A DNA stretch of 64,000 nt from contig NC_021685.1 of the NCBI RefSeq assembly GCF_000247815.1, forward strand, positions 15,632,318 through 15,696,317, read 5' to 3'. The position numbers and the translations under genes are program-made. This document shows, one piece after another, positions 1-11,332 of this stretch; position 1 is the first letter of the stretch, and every line of letters begins with the position of its first letter. The notes below the pieces were generated by a model. It was given only the letters and a program-made list of their open reading frames with translations, was not told the DNA's origin and ran no database searches. The stretch comes from Ficedula albicollis (Eukaryota > Chordata > Aves > Passeriformes > Muscicapidae).

Positions 1-525
1 TACATTGAGGGAGGAGGCCATGCCTCAAATGCTGTGTCCAGTTCTAGGTTCCTCACTTCAAGACAGACATTGAGGGGCTGGAGTGTGTCCAGAGAAGGGC
101 AACAGGGCTGGGGAAGGGTCTGGAGCACCAGAAGGAGGCTCAGGGGGGACCTTCTTGATCTCTAAAACTGCTGGAGAAAAAGAGGCTCAGGGGGGACCTT
201 CTTGCTCTCTAAAACTCCCTGGGAGAGGGGCGCAGCCAGCTGGGGGTTGGTCTCTTCTGCCAAGTAACAAGTGAAAGGACAAGAGGAAGTGGTCTCAAAA
301 TTGCCAGGAGAGGTTTAGATTAGGTCCTAGGGGAAATCTCTTCACCAAAAAGATTTCCAGCCCCGGCAGAGGCTGTTCTGGGAAGTGGTGGAGTTACCAT
401 TCATGAAAGGATTCAAAAGATGTGTAGATTTGGTGCTTGGGAACATGGTTTAGTGGTGGCAGTGCTGAGTTAAAGATAGGATTCAATGAACTTAAAGGTG
501 TTTTCCAACCTAAACTATTGTAAGA
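1..525 (+). mobile_element. CR1 LINE 3' end, truncated by the window edge
   Basis: The sequence reads as the 3' end of a chicken-repeat-1 (CR1) LINE in sense orientation. Recognisable pieces in order are the 'ggctggagtgtgtccagagaagggcaa' type block near 80, the 'ttggtctcttctgccaagtaacaagtg' type block near 246-273, the 'ttccag..ggcagaggctgttctgg' block near 355-380 and the terminal 'ttttccaacctaaac' block near 500-515. The terminal octamer repeats are worn away. An internal near-duplicate of about 45 bp (around 133-180 and 182-225, both beginning gaggctcaggggggacc) shows local duplication. It lies inside a GABRB2 intron and has no intact reading frame. Confidence 0.85.
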
Positions 526-1060
526 GTCTGATTATTTTTTTCCTTACTGTTACCTTACATTCCAAAAGCAAAAGTGTTTCCCTAGTCAATCTCTAGAGTG
601 TTTGTAAATCTCATCACTAGTCCCATGTGTGCCTGTTTATTCTGTGCCCCTCATCACAAGGAGCATGTTACAAAAATAAGTATCTCTATCTATTGCCAAA
701 TTTTGTCTAAATCAGACCGATTCCTGCCAGTACAGCTCTTATATAGCTAAAATAGGTAAATGCTCATAAAAGATGCCATTGATAATTTGACATTTTAATG
801 TTATAGAATATGTCTGAGTTTTCCCAAACCTTTCTGTTGTAGCATTTTGCCTTAAGAATTTGAGACTGCCAACATGCTGAAAATGCTGGAGGAAAGCAAG
901 ATAAAGTGACTGTAGCCTGTAATTTTTAAGTGAGACTCATTACAGAAGGTTGCAGTTTAGCTGGTTAAAAATATATTTATGGAATCCAACGACTGTTTGC
1001 TTGACTGAGCTCAATTTATTAGAGGTGTAATGTGTTTTATGCTATGCAAAAAATCCAAGT
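526..1060. other. Intronic sequence between two CR1 fragments
   Basis: AT-rich intron sequence of GABRB2 lying between two CR1 copies. I see no exon, RNA gene or clear repeat in it. Confidence 0.6.
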
Positions 1061-2667
1061 CCAAGATAAGGACTGAACAAGATGTTCCTGAAAAAATTCA
1101 AACAGAAAAAGGAAATCTATAGAGTGTGGCAGCAAGGTCAGGTGGCCTGGGAGAAATAAACAAAAAAAGTCTGAGCAGCCAGGGATCATGTTAGGTAAGC
1201 TAAAGCCCTAAGACAGAACTAAATCTGTCCAGGGATGTCAAAGGCAGCAGGAAAAGCTTCCATGTAGGTACATGAGTGCTAAAAGCCAGTACGGGAAAAT
1301 GGAAGTCCTCTCTGAAAGGAAACAGGTGGCCTGGATACCCAGGGCCTGGAGAAGACTGAGGTACTGAGCACGTTTTTAATGCCTTGCTCTCATGGTCAAG
1401 TGCTCAGGTACTGAGCACGTTTTTAATGCCTTGCTCTCACACATTGCCCAAGTTGCAGAAGGCAAAGGCTGGGACTGGGAGAATGAAGAACCAGCTGCTT
1501 AAGGGATCTTGTCTGAGACCATCTAAGGAACCTGGGGATCCCAAGCACGAGTCCTTGAGACCTGATGAGATGCATCTGCAGGTCCTGAGGGAACTGGCAA
1601 ATAAATTGGCTAAAACTCTGTCCATCATATTTGAGAAGCTATGGCAGTCTGGTGAAGTTTCACTGACTGGGAAAGTGGAAGCAAAGCCCATCTTTTTAAG
1701 AGGGGGAAAGAAAAGAAGGCTTGGGGAACTACAGAACTGTCAGACTCACCTTGGTACCTGCCAAGGTCATGGAGCAGGTCCTCCTGGAAACTATGCTAAG
1801 GCACATGGAAACTAAGGAGGTGATTGACGAGAGCCAACCTAGCTTCACTAAGGGGAAGTTGTGCCTGACCATGTCTGTGTCCATCTGCTACTAGTGGAAT
1901 GAGGGAAGAGCAACTGATGTCATCTACCTGGACTTGCACAAAGCATCTGACACTGTTATGCATGGGATCCTTCTCTCTAAACTGAAGAGTTATGGATTTG
2001 TTGGATGGACCACTCAGTGGATAAGGAATTGGTTGGATGGTTGCACTTAAATAGTTGCAGTCAATAGTTTGATGTCCAAGTGGAGACCAGTGACAAGTGT
2101 CCTCAGGGATCTGTGTTGGGATTGGTGCTGCTTAACATGTCTGTCAGCAACATGGACAATGGGATTGAGGGCATCCTCAGCAAGTCACTGAGCTGTGTGG
2201 TGCTGTCCACACGCTGGAGGGAAGAGATGCCACCCAGAGGGACCTTAACAGGCTGGAGAGATGTCACAAAGATAACTGTGTGACTGGAGCACCTCTCTTT
2301 ATGAAGACAGGGAGTTGGAATTGTTCAGCCTGGAGCAGAGAAGGCTGCAGGGAAACCTTAGAGCACCTTTGAGAGCCTAAAAGGGCTCCAGGAGACCTGG
2401 AGAGGGACTTGGGACAAAGGGGTATGCCTTTAAACTGACAGCGTGTGGATTTAGATTAGATTTTAGGAAGAAATTCTTCACTGTGAGTGTAGTGAGACAG
2501 TGGATCATGTTGCCTGAAGTTGGGGCTTTCCTATCCCTGGAAATATTCAAGACCAGGGTGGATGAGGTTATGAGCAACCTGTGGGAAGCTGGAAAGTTCT
2601 CTGCCCATGGTACTAGATGGTTTTGAAGTTCCCTTCCAACCCAAACCTTTCTAGAATTCTATGAATA
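1060..2667 (+). mobile_element. CR1 LINE fragment with degraded reverse-transcriptase region and 3' end
   Basis: A long CR1 copy, dead by many frameshifts and stops. The 5' part (about 1080-1350) matches the CR1 ORF2 stretch upstream of the polymerase core (blocks such as 'gagcagccagggatcatg' near 1174 and 'ggatgtcaaaggcagcagg' near 1234). About 1500-2160 carries reverse-transcriptase remnants: Y-L-D-L-x-K-A-(S)-D-T-V is readable near 1925, where the usual Phe of motif A is Ser, and Pro-Gln-Gly-Ser-Val-Leu-Gly is readable as C-P-Q-G-S-V-L-G near 2098. The 3' end has the typical 'ttcccttccaacccaaacc' block and ends in the CR1 octamer (attctatg, 2657-2664). It sits in sense orientation and stops about 145 bp before the next GABRB2 exon. 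Confidence 0.9.
1359..1439 (+). repeat. 34-bp direct repeat inside the CR1 copy (47-bp tandem unit)
   Basis: The block aggtactgagcacgtttttaatgccttgctctca occurs at 1359-1392 and again, identical, at 1406-1439, offset 47 bp. In other CR1 elements this block is single copy, so this is a local tandem duplication after insertion. Confidence 0.9.
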
Positions 2668-2788
2668 TGGACAGAGGTTAGAGACATCTTTTTTCCACCA
2701 GGGGAAAAAATTATATTTTTCAACTCTAGCATTTGAATAGTATAAATTATTATTCTAGAAAATAAATTAAAACTATTTCAATCACTAG

Positions 2789-3145
<357 letters not shown>

Positions 3146-5904
3146 TAGAAAATTAGTGAAGTGTAATTATGATGACCTTGTCTTAGCTCTGCAGAGCAGT
3201 GTACTTAGCCACCCTAGCAATGAATGCTGCCCTCTAGCCTGGAAAGCTGAATGACTTGTTTCTAAAGCATGCAGTCAGTGAAGCTTTACTGAGAGATGTT
3301 TCCTTAGTCAGAGTTTAGACTTGAATATGTACAATCGTTTCTAAAGGAATAAATCCAAAATGATGGCTGTATATTCTAGTAAAAGCTGTATGGAACATTG
3401 GAACTAAAACCCAAATTTAACCTGCTTTCATAAATCTTTCAGATGAGCCGGGTAAGAAATATTTGCCACAGAAGTGTTTAAAGCTTGACAAGTTTGCATA
3501 TTTTCAATGTATAATGGGCCAGGATACTATTGACTAAATGAGGAACTTCTCAGAAATAAACCATCAATGTGCTGTGTACTTAATTTTGAATCTAAAAGTG
3601 GCCCCCTAGGGATGGAGAATTGAGGCAGAAATTATATTTGCCAGGATACACACTTCAGGGAGAAGTATCCATTATGCTTAATGAAAATGGGGCACTTATC
3701 ATAAAGCACTTGTAATTTATCACTTTGACCATTTTGGGATGAATATCACAAAGTGGCAAATCTGTGCTGAATGCAAAAATGTTCTCAGTCTAAAATGCAT
3801 AAACTTTCACACACATGCAAAATTGGAAAGTTAAATATGGTTAAATTGTGTTTGGGGATTTTGTTTTTTTTTTTCTTTTTTTTTTGTCAGGGGAATCTCT
3901 TTGAGTTGTAATTCATCAGGATAGTTCAAGGAGAAAAAAATCAAAGTCAGAATTAAAAAAAAAATCTGCATTAAAAAATCCCAAGGGATTATTTGTCAAT
4001 TGGAAACTTAAGTTTCATACAGCTCTAATAGTGAAATTTCTAATGTTTGTTTGGAACCTCTACACACATAGTGGGCCTGCAGAGAGAAGAATATTTTACT
4101 CCAAAAATCCATCACATGTTGATGGCACAAAATAGTTTCATAGGTTATAGTTTGTAAGAAGGAGAGTTACATCACCGTGGTTCAGATCTCATCCATTCAT
4201 TGGTTTATTTTTTATTTTTTGATCGGAGAGAAACGTATTTTAATGAATGAAGGCATACTCATAATGATGAGTTTAATTTTGATGTTATGTTAATATATAT
4301 CATCTTTTAGCTTTGTACAGTTCATGAAGACACTGTAACGTGTTTTTATTTCTAGTGGTGATTTTTCAGCAATGAAAAAAAAATCTGTGAGTTTTGTTTA
4401 ATTTGTCAAGGGTTTTTTTGTTTTGTTTTTAAAATTAAATTTCACTTTTTAAAAAATGCTATAACTGCCCTGTGAGTAATTTTGTAAGACTAGGCCTGCA
4501 TTTACCTGAAGTCTTTCCTCTGACATCAATGGAAATTTAAGGTCCTTAGGTGTCAGAATACCACCTCTAGCTGATGTATTTTTGGTACACTTTGCTTCAC
4601 TTGTGGTGTTTTCAATGTTCTTGTTCATACAATAGACCTTTCAGCTGTGTAACAGAATAGCTCAAGTCCAGTAGCAAATTGCTGACCATGAAAAAGAATT
4701 TGAAAGCACTAACTGGTATGCTAATCCAATTCGCCAGGCAGAGTAAATTAATTTCAATAACTGTTGCAGAAATTTAACAGCTACACAAGGTATACTGTGG
4801 AACACAAGTAACAACTTTATATGATTTGTCTTTTTTTATACTGAGCCTTTTAGCTAATGTGCTAGTCTTACTGTGCAGAGGCTGCTCTGGGGAGAAGGAA
4901 AGAAGCTCACAGCTGTTGTTGTTTGACCAGCAGCAAGAAAATGTATTAATATTTAATGGATCTGAATATTTTGCCTATTAAAGGGAGACAAATATTATGT
5001 AATTGTTTTCATTTATAAGAATCAAAAAGGGGTCTGAAGTGCTGAAATTAGTTCAGAAACAGTTTTTCATAAAAACCAACATATTTTAGAAATGAATCCC
5101 ACAAACATTCCATCTTTAACTAGGCTCCAACAGTGAAGACTGATTTTACAAGGTGTGAGTGTTCTTTTGTGATACTACAAGATTCCTCTTGAATCACTAT
5201 GTCCAATATTATGAATTCATCAGAATCAGGTACTATATGAGAGAAGATTGATGCCATGAGGAATAAACCTCAAAACAGGAGGATGAAAACTTCTACAGAA
5301 AACAACTTCTGTTACTGCATTCAGCATTGACACTGTAAAAGAGGCAGATGAATAGTTACTGGAACTGCTGTTTATAGTGCAGCATCTTTGTTTATACTTT
5401 ATAGACCAGAAAGTCCGTAATAGTTCTGTTGAAATTCCAACACTCTTGGTTGGTAACAATCTCATACAACTTTCAATCAACAGAAGGTGGTGAGAGGAGA
5501 GGTGCTGATCAGTCCTCTCATCCACAGCTGCTTGCAAAATCAAAGGAGAAGTTAATTCATGCTCCCTTTATGCTGTTGAATTCTCTTTCACAGACACATT
5601 CCAGGGTGGACACGAGCCCTAGTAATCTCTATTCTTGCTTGGTGTTTGTTATTCAGAAGATACTAGAGAGCCTACAACACAGTGTGCAACAGAACCATTT
5701 TTTCCACAGCTGCTGAATCCATTGCAATCTCTTGGAGATTTGGTGACTCAGGTGTCCTATTTTTCCATTAGAGTGAACTCCATCAGGCTGGCTGCAGAGC
5801 TTCCCCATGGCTATTCCAGATGAAAGTGTGCCCAAATCTTTCTTTAAATTTCATTCCAAGTTCATATCATATGCAAAATATGGTAGTTTGGGGTTTATTC
5901 TGTT

Positions 5905-6165
5905 GGGTTTTTTTAATCATGGAATGGTTTGAGTCAGCATGGACCTTTAAAGGTCACCTACTCCAACCTCATTTTAATGAGCAGGGTCATCTTCAGCTAA
6001 GTCAGGTTGCTCAGGGCACCATCCAATGTGACCGTGGATCTCTGTTTCCAGGGATGGGGCATCCACCACCTCTCTGGGCAACTTCTTCCACTGTTTCATC
6101 ACTCCAATTAAAAAAAAAATAATAATTCTTCCATCTATCTAGTCTGAATCATCACATAAGATATA
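5905..6165 (-). mobile_element. CR1 LINE 3' end, reverse orientation
   Basis: Read on the minus strand this is the terminal part of a CR1 element. On the + strand the diagnostic order is reversed: 'aatcatggaatggtttgagt' (5917-5936, the octamer end), 'ggacctttaaaggtcaccta' near 5941, 'ctccaacctcattttaatga' near 5961, then 'gttgctcagggcaccatcca' and 'ttccagggatggggcatcca' (6006-6066), and a closing 'tcttccatctatctagtctg' near 6127. It is 5' truncated, as most CR1 copies are, and has no coding capacity. Confidence 0.88.
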
Positions 6166-7087
6166 TTACATTTTCAGAGACTGTTGATCCTGTTTGGGGT
6201 AATGGAAAGGTAGAGAAGGAATTGGGCCTATATCTTGATTTGTTTCTTGGATACTGAAACCTGAGTAATAGCATCATGTAGAAATTTAAAGAACATAAAA
6301 CTCAAGGAAGATTCAGACTCAGTTACCAGCAGATGCACTGCCACAGAGTTTTTAAATCATATTGGACTTGTTTGATTTTCTTTCCAGCGAGTTCAGATAA
6401 AAATGGCTGTCAGTATCATCATTCCACTCCTGAAACTTCTCAAGCTGCGTTTAGCAGTTTGTTCTTTTAGTCTAACTCATCATCTTTTGCTTTGTCAAGA
6501 TTAGTTTCTCTTTCTGTAAACAATCATGTTCTTGCTTCTAGGTAAATCACTGGTTTTCTTCTTACTCTAGACACCATTTATTTGAGATAGCAATCACGTA
6601 ATTTCCTCTCCTCTTTTTTAAAGTTTTTCATCTTATATCTTGAAATGCCTTTCTTGCCTTGGTACTCTCAAGTTTCTTCATCTCTTCTGTTCTGATTGGC
6701 ATAGTACTGCAAGGGTACACAAGGATAGGTAACTGGGAGTGTATATTATGGTATATATACTCTAAGCCATTGTTATGTCTTTTTATTCTGTGAACTTTTT
6801 CATGAATCTTCATACTAATATTGTCTTGCTTCTTCAAGATGATTAACAGATACATTAAAATACAGGGCCAAATTCCAGCCTCTGGCTTCCCAGTATCATT
6901 CACCTGTCTTCCTATGGGTAATTGTACATATATCTGGGACATGTTATCTCTTCTGTTTTAAGGTAATGTGTACTAAAGGCTTTGCTGAAATCCATAAATC
7001 ATATCTTTTTATTCAGTAGCTACATACAAATGGCCTAGAAGGATTTGGTCTAGAAGCCTCTATGACCCTCTTTTTTCTTTTCATTGT

Positions 7088-7110
7088 AATTTTTTTGTTG
7101 TTGTTGTTGT
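7088..7110. repeat. Short TTG microsatellite
   Basis: A T-run followed by five TTG/GTT units (tttttttgttgttgttgttg) in the GABRB2 intron. Confidence 0.8.
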
Positions 7111-10100
7111 TTCCTTTTGGGATAGAAGGGCAAAAGGAGAGGGAAACAAGCTACTGTCATATAACTCTTGAGGTTTTCTCCCTGTGAAGTCTGGCTTTGT
7201 CTTCAGGAAGATGATTCACCTAACCACAGTTTCAGTGTAGAGCCTGGTACAACTGTAAATGATTTCTTATGCAGACATCCAGCCATTTTAATAAGTTTCA
7301 TTTCTGTTATGAGAGCTCAGATAATGAGTTTCTTGGTGCTCTCTCAGAGCTGATTTATTTCCCCTTAAATTTTTTCCAGAGTCCAGGAGCCAAGTTATTT
7401 TTGCTAGTTTTTAAATTTACTCTTAATTTGGTTTTCTAATAGTTTTACCTTGGATGTTTCCATCTCAGAACTCTGATTTAGATGAGCTTGCTGATGCTGA
7501 CCATTGTGATGAGTCTGATATATCTTCTAGACATTTGGTGTCTGATCACCTGCCAAGTTCTGCATTTTTCCATATGTGTTCCTAAATTTCCTGTCAACCA
7601 GCTGCATAAGCTGCTGTTATGTCTATTGCTGTTTTTTCTACAGTTGCTCATCTGACTCATTTGATCCAAACTACTATGTACATTAATTTACTACTCTCGA
7701 GGCATAAGTAGGGTGAAAATGCTTTTCAATATCAATTAAATCTGTATTTGTTATTCTGGATAGATCAGAAAGCCTCTGTTAGAGGGTAAAACCAGGACTG
7801 TCACTTTAAAGACCGTGGTAAATGAAAGGCTGACTCTCTTCCTCCATAAAGAAGTGTTTCTTGCCAAGTGTATGTTTGACAAGAGTGATGCCCATGGAAA
7901 AGCAGCTCTGTCCATCCTCTTCCACAGCATCAGAGGCTGAAACTTGTCAGGCAGCAGCAGAGATGATACTCCCTGTGAGTATTGGGAGCACTTCATACAT
8001 GAAGACTCTCATTAAAGGGAGAGACAGATCTGTCTCTTTAAGGAGGTCCTGGTCAGTCTTTTCTTCAACATCACTATCCAGGATATTACCTAGAAACAGG
8101 ATATGATAGTTTCTTTTTTAAACTCAGATATCAAACCTTACAGAGGCATTACCACATAATGATTTGGTGCACATTTCTTCCATTTCTAGTCCTTCTAATT
8201 CTTACCTGTATATAATATAGATAATGTATATCATATAGGTAGTTATTTCTAAATTATTTTTTCTTTATAGTTAAATAATCTAGTTTATAAGAGTTAATTA
8301 TTGCTAATTAACATTCTTTATATAAAAGTTCTTAGCTACATTATTTCAAATAATTTGATCTGCCACTTCACAGAAGCAGCATGATGTTTTGCATAATGTA
8401 AAATACATGTAAATACATCACTAAATGTGGTTTCAGATTGGATGCAGTTGAAGTAATCATTAAAGTCTACATGTTTCCAACCTGACTTAAAGTACAGAGA
8501 ATGCTCCAATACACCAGCAATATACCTGAAGTACATGAAAACATAAGTCACATAAATAAAACTACCTTTAATTTTGCAATCATACTCTGTTATTGTGAGC
8601 AGTAAATCAGCAATTTCCCTCTGGGAAAGAGGAAAAAATGTCAGCATATTATGCATGCTTTGTAAAACTGTTTATACAGATTTATTCAGTCATTTTCCTT
8701 AAATAAATGTGAAGGGACATTGCTAACCTATGCATGTTTAGATAAGGTTTCTTTTCTGAACAGAAACACTTTTTTAAAATATACTGAGTGTATTTTTAAA
8801 ACAATGAGTAATTCTTTACTCAGACCTCTTTGTATTACATGAGTTCAGTCAGCACACCTGAAAGGGACAGTGCATTGCTGCTCATAGTGCAAATCATGAA
8901 CAAGGGAAGCTGTCAGACTAATGGCATTTTTCAATCCAAAATTTGGGTACCAAGAACCAAATGGAGTATGATAATGAGTTTAAACACATGTGAATAGATT
9001 TGAATACAATAGGAATGTTCTCAAGAAATAAGTGAAGGGCTTAGGGAGCTAAGAAGGTTTAAACAAATACAGGTATCTTTGCAATTCATTGCCCTCTTGG
9101 CCCACTGCTGTTGTGTCTGGATTAGCACAGGGTGGCTAAAGGAAGTGAGATGGCAAACCAACAACAAATAGAAGCTTAACCTGCCCTCTGATTCACTTGG
9201 TAACTTTTTTCCCCTTCAAGGTGTCCCAGCTGCTGGTTTTTTTCCTTCCGGTTTTTTACCAAGGAAAGGAGTCTGACCAAGTTTAGCTGGAGAAGTTCAA
9301 TAGTTTTCCTCAAATCTTTCACTCCAAGAGAACTCCACTGAGTTATCAGAGCTTTGAGAGAAATAAGAGCATGCAATTACCTGTTTCACAAGTGATGACA
9401 CCTAATTATTTCAGCTATTGGCAGTCTTAGGATGGACTGGCAGTTGTATAATCTAGCAGGCAAATGGGGCTCCCACAGCATCCTCCTTCCCCAGATTCCC
9501 ACTTTCAGATTCACTGTCTAATGTATGGGTGCTCTTGGAGCAGGGAGACTCAGAACTTTCTAGTCCATTGTGCCAGAAAAGCCCTCTGTTACAGCAGCAC
9601 GTTTGGAAATGGCACAGACAGCTCAGGTGCTGGTGTGCTACCTGACATTTCCTGTGACAGCTGCCAAACTTCTTTGCACCACTTTACTAGAGAATAACTG
9701 GAAGACCCTTTGTATTTTTTTTTAATCTGTCATATCCATAGATGTCTCTAGGAAAGGAGTGGTGAATTAGATGAAGGAGTGTGTTCACCTGAGCCAAAGT
9801 GAACGCACTGATCTGTACCTGTGGCTTTTTGCAGCTCCTGATGGCTTTCAGTGCACTGCAAACAGACAAGGTCACTCTCTTCTATTTTCAGGCTGTGGTG
9901 TGAAAGATGCATTAGCAGAGCTGTAGGCCCAAGATAATAGACCTTGCTCCAAAGCAGTGGTCCAAAACAATTAGGCTTGGCTAATGCCTTTATTTCCCCA
10001 CTGATTTACTGCTGCCTTGCCACTGGCCTTTTCAGTTCATAGCAATACTTGTTCATTTCTGTCTGAAGAAATCATATGATGCATCTTCAGGGAGAAGGAA

Positions 10101-11220
10101 CTATTGCAAAGGTACCTAAAACCAGTCAGTACCTATTAGATAGAATGGCACCTTATACCCTGTGGATGAGAGGTGCTTCTAGTATAAATCATGACTAAGC
10201 ATGTATAACATGTTTACAACAAGATGTAAAAGTTTTAGGTAAAAAGAGGATTTTTAAACTGGTTATATGCACAGACTCAGTTAATAAACTGAGCAGGATA
10301 TTAAAACATTAAGGCAACAGGAAGCTCTTAAAATTTCAGTCTTAAATCCTTACGGCTCTGTATTGCTGGAGCTAATGATGCCACTGTCCAGATGTCAGTG
10401 AAAGAATTCATCCTTTTCCTTTCTCTCCAAGGAGATTTTTCCTTTTGTTTGCAGTACAGGTTAAGCTGCACGAGGACTCATTGTTGATCCAGGATCAGAA
10501 GGTATTCTTTACACAGCAGTTTATTGAAGGACATCTAATAAAGTAGGCATGGATTATGAAAGCTTAGCCTTTCTCCTAAATTTACATTCATGCATTCTCA
10601 AGGAACAGTTTGCATATGAATCAGTCTGCACAGAGTGTTTGGCCAGCCTCTTTGTGTTGTATCAAACCAGGGTTTAGATAGGAGTGAACTCTGAGGAGGT
10701 TCCAGTTTTAGCTCACAGCACTTTGCAGAAGCAGTCAGAAGGTGATTTTCCACAATCTGTGCTGGTATTCCACATGACATCTGAATAAAGGTCAAGTCAA
10801 CTGCGTGAGGCTTTTTTTGTCCAGTTGTACTCCTTTGAATGCCATATTTAATTAATGTAAGACCAGTGCCTGTGCACTTGTTTAAAGCACATTCTCCCCA
10901 CTTGCTTTTGTGCTGTGACCCTGAGCAGAACACAATTTCTAGTTCATAAAAGAATCTCTTAGTTTAGGTTATTATATCAAGACACGAAGAAATAAGACGC
11001 AAAAAAGGACAAATTATGTACAGTGTAGTAGAAGAAATGTATGTAGCTGCAGTCCAGAAGGTGTGTCTAGCTAGGGAATGTGGTGAATTGATTTCCTGAA
11101 ACACATCAGCTCTAAAGAGTTTGTCAAGGTTTAATTCAGCAGCCAGGAGCTGGTAAATTTCTATCCAAAACATAAGTTGTAACAGCAAGTAGTATGTACT
11201 AGAGATGGTAACCTAGTTGT

Positions 11221-11332
11221 ACTCATGAATTTTGAGATCACTGGATTATATACACTTGGATGTCACTAAGTGATAAACTCATGAATTTTGAGATCACTGG
11301 ATTATATACATTTGGATGTCACTAAGTGGTAA
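11221..11332. repeat. Tandem duplication of a 56-bp unit
   Basis: The unit beginning actcatgaattttgagatca and ending with the block tgtcactaagtg occupies 11221-11276 and repeats at 11277-11332. Only a few bases differ (cacttgg versus catttgg, tgataaa versus tggtaaa). Two copies, non-coding, inside the GABRB2 intron. Confidence 0.93.

Noticed and set aside
1384..1815. 143-residue frame upstream of the first GABRB2 exon
   Set aside because: Part of a decayed CR1 reverse-transcriptase region, not a host gene.
6388..6495. Exon-like open segment after tttctttccag
   Set aside because: Good acceptor, but no donor in a suitable place and no resemblance to beta-subunit sequence.
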